Below are positions 33,389 to 41,745 of a DNA stretch of 64,000 nucleotides, one piece after another. The DNA is from Ereboglobus sp. (GTDB lineage Bacteria > Verrucomicrobiota > Verrucomicrobiia > Opitutales > Opitutaceae). The stretch's first letter is position 1. Each line of letters opens with the position of its first letter. Where the stretch lies: assembly GCA_029974595.1 (NCBI GenBank), contig JARKRC010000027.1, forward strand, positions 124,001 to 188,000, read 5' to 3'. A program made the position numbers and the translations under genes. The notes under the pieces were generated by a model. It was not told the DNA's origin, made no database searches, and saw only the letters and a list, made by a program, of their open reading frames with translations.

Positions 33389-35548
33389 ATGAAATGCAAA
33401 ATCGCGCTATGTATTACAGCTGTTTCAGCCATATTGACCGGTCATGAGCTTGACGGCTCGCCTCAAGCCGAAGACGAGATTATCAATATGGAACGCATTA
33501 CCGTCTCCACCGGCACGCGCACGGAACGCCTGGCTTCGGACGCGCCCGTCAAAACCGAATTCTTTCTCGCCTCGGAAATCAAGGCCCACGGTGGAGTGAC
33601 ACTGGCCGACAGCTTGCGGATGGTGCCAAGCGCCCGATTTGAGTCGAGTTGCTCCAACTGTGGTCTTAATGAAATCCAACTGCTGGGCCTCGGCACCGAC
33701 TACACCGCGATTTTGTTTGACGGGGCGCCGCTCTATTCCGGGCTCGCCAAGGTCTATGGCGCCGATCTTTTCCCAACGATCTTCATCGATCGCATCGAAA
33801 TCGTAAAAGGCAGTAGCTCGGTGCTTTATGGCCCGGAGGCCATCGCCGGAGTCGTCAATCTTATCACTGCGATGCCCACGCACGACCATGCCAGCGTCCT
33901 GCTGACGCATTCCAGTCTGAAAAGCGATGCCGACGAATGGGAGTTTACCTTCAAGACCAGCCATTTGAGTCGATCTGGAAGATTTGCCGTGACAGCCTAT
34001 GGCCTCTGGCAGGACCGAGAGGGGCTCGACCTGACTACGGATGGATTTACCGAACTGCCCAAGTTCAAAAGCAAAGTCGGCGGCATCCAGCTCTTCTACA
34101 AGCCCGACGAGCATAAATTGCTCAAGGCCACTTATCAATACATCGATCAGTCGCACCGTGGCGGCGACCAGCTCGATCTCCCCGAGGAGCAGGCCCGCGT
34201 GGCCGAATCGCTGGCGCACAACATCCACGTGCTCAACCTGCAATGGGACCAACAGCCCACGCCAAGTGCCTCCTACTCCTTGCGTGGCTCCTACCTGGGA
34301 CTGCAACGCGACGCCTTTTATGGCGCGCGCGCCGATGCCGAGTTTATCGCCTTCGATGAGGCATCGGGCTTCGCCGATCCGGACAATCCCACACCCGCCG
34401 AAAACGCCGCGCTGGCCGGGTTCGCCGCCGATCCCGCCAACCAATCCGCAATCAATGCCGTCGCCAGGCGCATCTGGAGCGACACGCGCAACCATGTCTT
34501 CTTTCTCGACGGACAAGTCACCCACAAACTCGGCTCGCATGAACTCGTTTATGGCGCGCAATACCGTTACGAAAAGTTGAAGGAACGCCGTCCCAACGAT
34601 CCAGCGCTGGCCAACACCAGCGACGATTTTGGCACCTGCGGCCTCTTCGTTCAGGACATCTGGACTCTCCGGCCCGGGCTCGAACTCGTGCCCGGCATGC
34701 GTGTCGACCGGCATGACAATGTCAATGGCACGATCCTTTCCCCGCGCATCGCACTGCTCTACGAGCCGACCCGCGCCCTGACGTTGCGCGCCTCCTATTC
34801 CGCCGGTTTCAACGCCCCCGGCGCCTACAACGAGGACCTGCATATTGGCGTGAGTTCCGGCGGCGCCATTTTCCTGCGCAATGCCGCTGACCTTAAGGAA
34901 GAGCGCTCCGATTCCCTCACGCTCGGCGGCGACTGGCGGGTGCCCTCGCTCGGCAGGCGGCTCGTGTTCAGCACGACGTTTCACTATACATTCCTGCACG
35001 ACACATTCGACATCGACGACAGCGATCCCAATGGCACAGGCATTTGGGAACGTATCAACGGCCCCGACGCCAGGGTTTTTGTCTGGGAAAACGGCTTTCA
35101 ATGGATGCCGGCCCGCGGGTTGCGCGTCGAGGGCAGCATCAGCTACATCCGCGCGCGCTTTGACGAAGCCATCGCGCGCGCCACCGGCCTGTCCACCCGC
35201 GAATTCATAAAACGTCCCGAATGGACCGGACTCTTTTCCATCACATATAAACACGATTCGGGCTGGCAAATCGCATCCCTGCTGAACTATACCGGCAGCA
35301 TGCTGGCCGTCGGGCAGGAAGCGGACATCCATCGCAAAACGCCCCGATTTTGGGAACTCGATTTTAATATATCGAAAACCTTCCAACTTTCACAGCACAC
35401 CGAGCTGAAACTCGGCGTCGGCGTGCGCAATCTCCTCGATGACCGCCAGAAGGACCTGTTCAATAATGGCGAGGATCGCGACCCAACCTATCTATACGGC
35501 CCTGTGCGCCCGCGCACCCTGCTCATCACCGCCGGAATCGAGTTCTAA
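33389..35548 (+). CDS. TonB-dependent receptor with a Cys-rich plug motif
   Basis: A 719-residue outer-membrane receptor. The signal region is MKCKIALCITAVSAILTG. The plug (about residues 30-165) has the TonB-box-like ERITVSTGTRTERLA, LADSLRMVPSARFES, the Cys motif SSCSNCGLNEIQLLGLG and IDRIEIVKGSSSVLYGPEAI. The barrel ends LLITAGIEF. The CSNCG plug pattern recurs in a branch of BtuB/CirA-like receptors from Bacteroidetes and relatives and may relate to metal handling, but its ligand is not established. It is followed by a remnant of the Gfo/Idh/MocA gene and stands alone. Confidence 0.87.
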   Translation: MKCKIALCITAVSAILTGHELDGSPQAEDEIINMERITVSTGTRTERLASDAPVKTEFFLASEIKAHGGVTLADSLRMVPSARFESSCSNCGLNEIQLLGLGTDYTAILFDGAPLYSGLAKVYGADLFPTIFIDRIEIVKGSSSVLYGPEAIAGVVNLITAMPTHDHASVLLTHSSLKSDADEWEFTFKTSHLSRSGRFAVTAYGLWQDREGLDLTTDGFTELPKFKSKVGGIQLFYKPDEHKLLKATYQYIDQSHRGGDQLDLPEEQARVAESLAHNIHVLNLQWDQQPTPSASYSLRGSYLGLQRDAFYGARADAEFIAFDEASGFADPDNPTPAENAALAGFAADPANQSAINAVARRIWSDTRNHVFFLDGQVTHKLGSHELVYGAQYRYEKLKERRPNDPALANTSDDFGTCGLFVQDIWTLRPGLELVPGMRVDRHDNVNGTILSPRIALLYEPTRALTLRASYSAGFNAPGAYNEDLHIGVSSGGAIFLRNAADLKEERSDSLTLGGDWRVPSLGRRLVFSTTFHYTFLHDTFDIDDSDPNGTGIWERINGPDARVFVWENGFQWMPARGLRVEGSISYIRARFDEAIARATGLSTREFIKRPEWTGLFSITYKHDSGWQIASLLNYTGSMLAVGQEADIHRKTPRFWELDFNISKTFQLSQHTELKLGVGVRNLLDDRQKDLFNNGEDRDPTYLYGPVRPRTLLITAGIEF

Positions 35549-35560
35549 GTGCTTTTTTAG

Positions 35561-35640
35561 GGAGGCGATATGGGCGTGGTTGTCATACTCAACGACACCT
35601 CCCTCTCGAATCCACCCGCCGGCAAATACCAGAAGACGGA
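35561..35640 (+). pseudogene. Fragment of a second Gfo/Idh/MocA gene
   Basis: The frame encodes GGDMGVVVILNDTSLSNPP and AGKYQK. This matches GGDVVMLNDVFLPNPPADKYQ of the intact oxidoreductase (32837-32905), with three inserted codons after GGD. No further similarity continues on either side, so about 80 nt survive. Confidence 0.65.
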
Positions 35641-35845
35641 AATCAGAGAACAGAGCTCCCGCCCTTGGGCCTTGGTGTACCACTCCTCCGTGCTCTGCTC
35701 GGCAAATTAAAATATGCATTAAGGCTTTCAAATCCCGACCGGCTCGCACATTCTGCCAGCCGATGTCGTCCGATCGCCGTCAACCTCAAAAATATCCGCC
35801 ATCGCAAAAAGCAAGGCCTTGGCTCGCAGGATTGTCCTGGTTTTT

Positions 35846-36088
35846 ATGAAAGCAAAAAAATTAAGCTTTGTTTTTCTGCTTTCCGGCACGCTGCTGGGAC
35901 TGACTTATTATTTATCATGGCAGATTCTTTGCCAGGAAAGACCCGATGGCACGTATGGAGAACTATATGGCCCGATGCTTTATTTTAAGCCCATCGTTAT
36001 AATCATTGTTATAATCTTCCTGCTGCTTTCAACCTTGTTTTTTATCAAGTCATTTACGAGGAAATGGCCGAACGGCTCTCCTGAATAA
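35846..36088 (+). CDS. Small two-helix membrane protein
   Basis: An 80-residue protein with two hydrophobic segments: KLSFVFLLSGTLLGLTYYLS and PIVIIIVIIFLLLSTLFFI. The short loop between them is polar (QERPDGTYGELYGP), and the tail is basic. The ATG at 35846 is the first Met followed by a Lys pair and hydrophobic core; the frame is open to 35819. GC content is low compared with the window. I do not recognise the family. It precedes another AT-rich membrane protein by 61 nt on the same strand, and the pair may be a small acquired unit. Confidence 0.55.
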   Translation: MKAKKLSFVFLLSGTLLGLTYYLSWQILCQERPDGTYGELYGPMLYFKPIVIIIVIIFLLLSTLFFIKSFTRKWPNGSPE

Positions 36089-36149
36089 TAATAGGCAATA
36101 CGAAACATAATCGCATTGAAACGCTGCTTCTCATTCAACCCATACTCTC

Positions 36150-36677
36150 ATGAAAACTAAAGTGTTTTTATCGAGCGTTCTATGCGCGTTGTGGCTTCTT
36201 GTGCTATTTGGGCCGAAAAGCTGGTTCTCCTCTGAGGAAAGTCGTATTATGGGCGTTGCTTTCATAGATTTCTTGCTGCTCGGCATTTTTTCATGGTGCA
36301 TTTTTTCCTGGATAAACGAGCGAAAGAGAGGGCTGTTGACGGCAGCGAGCGTATTCGTGTTAATAATTCGGGTCATTGGCCTTGGATCCCTTCCAAGATT
36401 CCCTGCAAATATCTTTCTCATTCTCGCTCTCATAGATATTTTATTGCTTGGCGTCTTTTTCTGGTGCGCGTTTTCTTGGATAAAAGATCGCGAAAAGACA
36501 CCCATCCTAATGGCGCTTGCATTGGTATTGATATCTCACGTTGCCCTGCCGCCCCTCGAGGGGGCAACCTTCTACATCGTCGCCATGGCACCCATCATAT
36601 TATTTTTCACCACCGTCTTAATAACCATTTATCGCGTTTTGCTGAAAGCTCAACCAAGCCCAAGCTCTGAAAACTGA
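36150..36677 (+). CDS. Membrane protein with an internal two-fold repeat
   Basis: A 175-residue protein with five to six hydrophobic segments. Two halves repeat: FIDFLLLGIFSWCIFSWINE at about residues 38-57 and LIDILLLGVFFWCAFSWIKD at about residues 91-110. They share the order I-D-(F/I)-L-L-L-G, W-C-x-F-S-W-I. The gene is AT-rich like its upstream neighbour and unlike the rest of the window. An N-terminal segment (LCALWLLVLFGP) comes first. The family is unknown; the duplicated unit suggests a dimer-like or pseudo-symmetric helix bundle. Confidence 0.65.
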   Translation: MKTKVFLSSVLCALWLLVLFGPKSWFSSEESRIMGVAFIDFLLLGIFSWCIFSWINERKRGLLTAASVFVLIIRVIGLGSLPRFPANIFLILALIDILLLGVFFWCAFSWIKDREKTPILMALALVLISHVALPPLEGATFYIVAMAPIILFFTTVLITIYRVLLKAQPSPSSEN

Positions 36678-36980
36678 GTCGTCCATGAAAACGACGCGCT
36701 GTTTTATCCATGCAATAAGTGCGAATCGAATACTGGACTCGACGATGCCAGCCGTAAATCATGGTCTGAGTTTCAGCTTTTTCCCAATGCGGGTTTCTGA
36801 AACAAAAAGTCGCGGAGATGGGAAGGGGTATCCTGGCTTATACAATAAATCGATCACCAAAACTTGCCGTCATCGAACAATCTGACTTGCATGCAAGTTA
36901 ATTATATTTTCACATTTGCCTGTCCCCGCGCTGCTTGCACAAGCGGAAGCACACACAACACACCCGCCTTCTTTTTCATC
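36678..36980. other. Intergenic region entering the NfeD duplication
   Basis: The first 200 nt contain only a weak 66-codon open frame (36685-36885), which I do not support as a gene. From 36879 the sequence closely matches 40949 onward (shared upstream block of the NfeD-like gene), including cttgcatgcaag, a perfect palindrome here that is imperfect in the other copy. Confidence 0.55.
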
Positions 36981-37365
36981 ATGGCCTCCCCATCGATACT
37001 CGTAAATATCCTCACCGACTGGTGAACCGCACCGAGCCTTGCAAAACAGATCTTCTACGGCATCGCGATTTTTCGCAGCCATGCTTGTGATCGTGCTCGC
37101 CGTTATCTCGATGTTCGAGGTCAGCGACGATGTTGAAGTCGATGCCGATGTGGCCGACAGCGGCGGCACGCTCTTTTCATTGAAACCGATCATTGGCTTT
37201 TTGTTCGCGTTTGGCTGGGCCGGCGGCGCGTCGCTGAGCAGCGGGTTGAGCATTCTCGTCGCGCTTGGCTGCGGGCTTGCCGTGATGCTTGCACTTGCCT
37301 GGGTGTTGCGCACGCCTCTGCGATCTGCCCAGCCGTCAGCCGATGTTGTGTCACCAGCCGGATAA
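36981..37365 (+). pseudogene. Broken copy of the NfeD-like membrane protein gene
   Basis: It aligns with 41048-41395 (same ATG region, SVSDDVEVDADVADSGG-like core, FSLKPIIGFLFAFGWAGG). It carries a TGA in place of a Trp codon (37021-37023), an extra T causing a frameshift near 37072, a 9-nt deletion near 37260, and loses all similarity before the C-terminal OB-fold. The intact gene is 4.1 kb downstream. Confidence 0.85.
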
Positions 37366-37773
37366 CCTGCAGCTTCCTGCGGTTTCGCTCATTATATTCT
37401 TGCGCCCATGCCGCTTCCAGCTCCGCCGTGCGCTCTTGTCCAAGTATTCGGCAATACTCTCATGCCCGTGTTGCTATCGCGCTAACCTCATCTCGTAAAG
37501 TGCCATTGTAATTAGAAGATGGTATAATACAGAGGACAGAGAACCGAAGGAAGCACTCCGGCCTTCAGGCTTTCGGTTTTTCTTCCTCCGTCCACCGTGT
37601 TCTCCCGTGATGAATTAAAAAGTGTATTGAGATTTTTGAACCCGGCCCAATTGGCCCGTCTTTATCAGCCAAGATGCCTCCCTTTTCCCACCGCCTCCAA
37701 AGTCGGAAATAATTGCTCCCCTTGCGCAGGAATTAACGATTTCCAGACCGCCGCGCGCTTGTCTTGGCGATCT
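37366..37773. other. Intergenic region with an ACAGAGG-type inverted array
   Basis: About 160 nt of non-coding sequence follow the pseudogene. Then comes the hairpin at 37529-37598: outer arms acagaggacagag / ctccgtccaccgt with 7-nt periodicity, and an inner accgaa/ttcggt stem (37543-37577). The remaining 175 nt up to the protease stop hold no gene I can support. Confidence 0.5.
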
Positions 37774-40620
37774 TTATTTTTTTCCAGGAACGACGTTGGC
37801 GCGGAAAGCGCGTTCGGGGGCAAGGTATCTTTTTGCGAGTTCGTCGATTTCAGCCTTGGTGATCGCTTTGGTGTCGGCATAGCGGGTGCGTGGCCAATCC
37901 AAACGCTCGGGATACTCTTGCACGCTTGCGAGTGCGGCGGTGAGCCAATAGCGGTTATTGCGCGCTTCGTCTCTGATGAGCGTGAGCGCGGGATTTTTGG
38001 CCCGGGTGAGTTCATCCTCGGTTACACCGTTTTGCGACAGGTCCAATGCAATCGCGGTAATCGTGCGGTCCAGATGCTGCATCTTGGACGGATCGATGAT
38101 CGCATGCACGGTCAGCGCGCCGTAACCGCGGCAGCCAGTGCTGCAATAGCTGAAAGCGTACGGATTGTAGGACTCGCCCAGTTGCTCGCGAATTTTCAAC
38201 CGGAGGCGGTCGTTGAAAATTGCCGCAAGCATGGAAAGACGGCGACTGACGCGCGCATCATATCCGTCCGTTGTGGGCCAGAGAAAGGCTATCACTCCCT
38301 TGGGGATTTCAGTGTCGATGGCATGGACGACCGTGGTTGGAGCGACATATGCCACGCTGAGTGAGTCGTTGTAAGGTGGTTTGGAGGCGCGGGAGGGAAG
38401 CGCGCCAAAGGTATTGGAGACGGCGGCAATGGCGGCCTTGGTGTCAATATCACCGACGATGGTGATTTCGATTGGCCCGCTCGACAGCTGGGGCTTGAGC
38501 CAGTCGCGGACTTCCGCGAGGGTGCGCGAAAAGAGTTCGACGCGAGTGGCAAGGTCGAAGCGCGTGTCGCCGCCTTTGGCTTCGCGGGGCAAGTCCATGA
38601 GGAGCGGCCGCATGGGATTGTGGGCAAGTCCGTTGTAATAGGCTTCAAAGTGTTTTCTTGCCAGTTGGTAGGATTCGGGGCGGAAACCGGGGTCGGTGAG
38701 ATAGGCAGTCAAAAGCTGGAGCTGCCCGAGCAGTCCCTGGCGGCTGATATCGGTGGTGAATGTGATCGCATCGTGCTCGAAATCAAATTTCATATCTCCA
38801 CTGCGGCCTGCATAAATGCGTTTGATGTCATCGGCGCTGTGTTTGCCGAGGCCGCCGTTGATAAAGACTGTTGCGGCAAGCTGGGCCAGGCCGGGTTTGT
38901 CCCCGGGCTGGGCAATCAGGCCGGATCCGATGCGCACGTGTATATTGACTTTGCCGGCTTCAAAATTGGTTTTCTTGAGATTGAGGCGGACGTTGTTGGC
39001 GTAAGTGATAAGGTCGCAATCGAGATCGCCGATGTGCCGGCGGCCAATGATCTTGCCGGGTGTGGCGGGCAGGGGATATGCGAAATATCGATTACTCGCA
39101 CGGCCCGGGAGCGGGACTATTTTGGCGGTGTTTTTTTCATAGGCCGCTGTGATCATTTCCGCGGCGTCGCCGTCGATGACTGCGTTGCCGATGACCGTGA
39201 TATAGCGTCCGGATTCGGGAAAAAGATCGTTCAGGGTGACGCGCAGGGTGTTTAACGTGATGTTCGGGATTATGGATTGGGCCAGCTTGAGCTCGTCCGA
39301 TGGGCGTGTGAAAACCCGGCCTTCAATGAGCGAGTAAGCGAGTATGTTCGCGAGCTTGTCGGAAGTGCGCGTGGAGGCTTGAGCCGCGTTTTTTCTGAAA
39401 TAGCCGCCCATGTTCGAAAATGCCTCGCGCAGTTCCTCGAACGTAAAGCCGTGTTCAATGGCGCGCTTGAGTTCCTGTTTGAGTAACGCGAGCGCCCGGG
39501 GCCATTCCCTGGCGTCGCAGTGAAATTTGATCGCCGCAGTGCGGTATAAATTAAGCCCCGTGCTGACGCTGGCGTAGCCCGAAATAATCGGAACGCCTGC
39601 CTTTTTTGCTAGAATTTCGAAACGGCGGTTGAGCAAGATGACGACAAGGTTGCGGCAAATGTCGGCGGCGCGCGCGACGACCGTGTCCGAGTCTGTCATA
39701 TGACTGATGGTTTGTATTCCCACTACGGTGGCGGCAGCTTCGGGCTCGTGGTGATACAGGGCGCGAATGCCGATGAATTCGCCGATTGGCCCGAGATCGG
39801 GGTCCGGCTGCGCGGGCGCGCGCGGCTGGAGCCGTTCGAATTTTTCGGCTATCAATTTTCTAAAAGCGGAGGCGTTGAAATCACCGACCGCGACGATGGC
39901 CATGCGCTCAGGTCGATACCAAGTATCATAGTAACGAACAAAATCATCGCGGTTTGCTTTTTCGATAACGGAGTCGAGGCCAATCGGCCGGCGCTCGGGT
40001 ATGCGGTTTCCTTCGAGGACAAGGGCTTGTTCGGCGAGGAAGCCGCGCTGAGCGACGGAATCGCGCGTGCGTTTTTCGCTGAGAATAATGCCGCGTTCCT
40101 TGTCAATTTGCTCTTGGGGAAAAAGGAGCCCGCCGGCACAGTCCGCGAAAACCAAAAGGCCTTCGTTAAGGGTGGCGGTCCTAGTATCGGGGAGTTCGAG
40201 CATGTAGATTGTGCAGTGGGGTAACGTCATGGCGTTGGAATCCTTGCCGAGGTCCATACCCATTCGCTGGAAATACTCCACCATGGTGTGGGGCGCGTAA
40301 TGCGTGCTGCCATTGAAGGCCATGTGCTCAAGAAAATGCGCGAGCCCTTGTTGATCGTCATTCTCCTGAAGTGACCCGGCGAGAACGACAAGACGCAACG
40401 AGGCTCGTTTTTTCGGCTCGCGATTGGGCAAGATTGCATAGCGCAAGCCGTTTTTCAGGACGCCAAATTTTACCGCGGGATCGGCTTTGAGATCGCTGCG
40501 CTCATGCGCAAACTGCAATCTGGAGGGCGCCTGGGCGGCGTGAGCGGCGGCAATGTATAAGAAAAGCGCAATAGCAAGAGCGACCGGGACGCGTATAAGA
40601 TGTAGGTTTTGGGTATGCAT
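37774..40620 (-). CDS. M16 family zinc metallopeptidase, two-domain secreted form
   Basis: A 948-residue exported protease. The signal is HLIRVPVALAIALFLYIAAA. The first M16 domain has the inverted zinc motif HFLEH in QGLAHFLEHMAFNGS near residue 80 and the downstream Glu region NEGLLVFADCAGGLLFP. The second, inactive M16 domain covers the last third (VIAFLWPTTDGYDARVSRRL). Pitrilysin-like proteins of this size act as periplasmic peptidases. The ATG at 40620 starts the signal peptide; the open frame reaches 40686. No partner gene is adjacent. Confidence 0.9.
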   Translation of the reverse strand: MHTQNLHLIRVPVALAIALFLYIAAAHAAQAPSRLQFAHERSDLKADPAVKFGVLKNGLRYAILPNREPKKRASLRLVVLAGSLQENDDQQGLAHFLEHMAFNGSTHYAPHTMVEYFQRMGMDLGKDSNAMTLPHCTIYMLELPDTRTATLNEGLLVFADCAGGLLFPQEQIDKERGIILSEKRTRDSVAQRGFLAEQALVLEGNRIPERRPIGLDSVIEKANRDDFVRYYDTWYRPERMAIVAVGDFNASAFRKLIAEKFERLQPRAPAQPDPDLGPIGEFIGIRALYHHEPEAAATVVGIQTISHMTDSDTVVARAADICRNLVVILLNRRFEILAKKAGVPIISGYASVSTGLNLYRTAAIKFHCDAREWPRALALLKQELKRAIEHGFTFEELREAFSNMGGYFRKNAAQASTRTSDKLANILAYSLIEGRVFTRPSDELKLAQSIIPNITLNTLRVTLNDLFPESGRYITVIGNAVIDGDAAEMITAAYEKNTAKIVPLPGRASNRYFAYPLPATPGKIIGRRHIGDLDCDLITYANNVRLNLKKTNFEAGKVNIHVRIGSGLIAQPGDKPGLAQLAATVFINGGLGKHSADDIKRIYAGRSGDMKFDFEHDAITFTTDISRQGLLGQLQLLTAYLTDPGFRPESYQLARKHFEAYYNGLAHNPMRPLLMDLPREAKGGDTRFDLATRVELFSRTLAEVRDWLKPQLSSGPIEITIVGDIDTKAAIAAVSNTFGALPSRASKPPYNDSLSVAYVAPTTVVHAIDTEIPKGVIAFLWPTTDGYDARVSRRLSMLAAIFNDRLRLKIREQLGESYNPYAFSYCSTGCRGYGALTVHAIIDPSKMQHLDRTITAIALDLSQNGVTEDELTRAKNPALTLIRDEARNNRYWLTAALASVQEYPERLDWPRTRYADTKAITKAEIDELAKRYLAPERAFRANVVPGKK

Positions 40621-41047
40621 AGGATATGTGGAGATTCTGAGGAGAACGCCGCCGAAGTGGTGAGAAACCTCCCGGGGATTAAGCACGTGGAGAGGCCGGT
40701 TGAGGATGCTCCGGATTGATGGATGCGGGATTGGGAGTCGGAGCAGGAGGAAGCGTTACGGAACCAAGCCTTGATTTTTGCAATGCGTGCCTTTGAAGCC
40801 ATAGATCGGGAGTTTTGGCGGCGTACAACATCCTGAGTTATAAGACAGGAGATCACCAAGGTTTGAAAGCCTCAAGTTGCCGTTCCACAACATCTTTCTT
40901 TGTTCCTTTCGTGCTTGAATAGTTCGGTTTCCCGGCATTTCTCCGCATAATCTGGCTTGCATACAAGTTAATTATATTTTCACATTTGCCTGTCCTTGCG
41001 CTGCCTGCGCAAAAGCGACCCAAACCACACCCGCCTTTTTTTTCATC
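40621..41047. other. Intergenic region, upstream block of the NfeD duplication
   Basis: No gene is supported between the divergent protease and NfeD-like genes. From 40949 the sequence is the near-identical counterpart of 36879 onward (aatctggcttgcatacaag then an attatattttcacatttgcc box). It probably carries the NfeD-flotillin promoter. Confidence 0.5.
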
Positions 41048-41632
41048 ATGATCTCCCCCTCGATACTCGCGAATATCTTCACCGACTGGTGGACCGCACT
41101 GAACCTTGCAAAACAGATCTTCTACGGCATCGCGATTTTCGCGGCCATGCTTGTGATCGTGCTCGCCGTCATCTCGATGTTCGGGGTCAGCGACGATGTT
41201 GAGGTCGATGCCGATGTGGCCGACAGCGGCGGCACGCTCTTTTCGTTGAAACCGATCATTGGCTTTTTGTTCGCGTTTGGCTGGGCGGGCGGCGCGGCGC
41301 TGAGCAGCGGGTTGAGCATTCTCGCCGCGTGCCTCATCGCGCTTGGCTGCGGACTTGCGGTGATGCTTGTCCTCGCCTGGGTGCTGCGCGCGACACAGCG
41401 GCTCAAGGCGGACGGCACGCTCAAAAAAGAAAACGCCATCGGCGCAATTGCCACGGTTTACGTAACCATTCCGCCCGGCAGCCAGGCAGGCGGACAGGTT
41501 ATTGTGCCGGTTGACGGACGCACGATCACACTCGGCGCCTTGCAAAAAGGTTCCGCGCCAATCCCCGCCGACGCGAAGGTCAAAGTCATCGCGCTGATCG
41601 ACCCGCACACGGTGCTCGTCGAACCGATCTGA
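41048..41632 (+). CDS. NfeD-like (YuaF-type) membrane protein
   Basis: A 194-residue protein with three hydrophobic segments: QIFYGIAIFAAMLVIVLAVI, IIGFLFAFGWAGGAALSSGL and LGCGLAVMLVLAWVL. An OB-fold-type C-terminus follows (AIGAIATVYVTIPPGSQAG, VIVPVDGRTITLGALQKG, VKVIALIDPHTVLVEPI). The arrangement and the following flotillin gene match the Bacillus YuaF-YuaG pair, where the NfeD protein partners flotillin in membrane microdomains. It starts 113 nt before the flotillin frame. A damaged duplicate lies at 36981-37365. Confidence 0.85.
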   Translation: MISPSILANIFTDWWTALNLAKQIFYGIAIFAAMLVIVLAVISMFGVSDDVEVDADVADSGGTLFSLKPIIGFLFAFGWAGGAALSSGLSILAACLIALGCGLAVMLVLAWVLRATQRLKADGTLKKENAIGAIATVYVTIPPGSQAGGQVIVPVDGRTITLGALQKGSAPIPADAKVKVIALIDPHTVLVEPI

Positions 41633-41745
41633 TTGCCGGCAAACAAGCGCGTGCCGCCTTTCGCCCCCATCAATTTTCTCATCCTTAACTTCCAACCAAC
41701 ACACACCGCAATCCGCATCCTAAATTCCAAACCCGCATCTCACCT

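Noticed and set aside
36685-36885. 66-codon frame between the repeat-containing membrane protein and the NfeD duplicate
   Set aside because: No signal, domain or ribosome-binding site; it ends inside the duplicated non-coding block.
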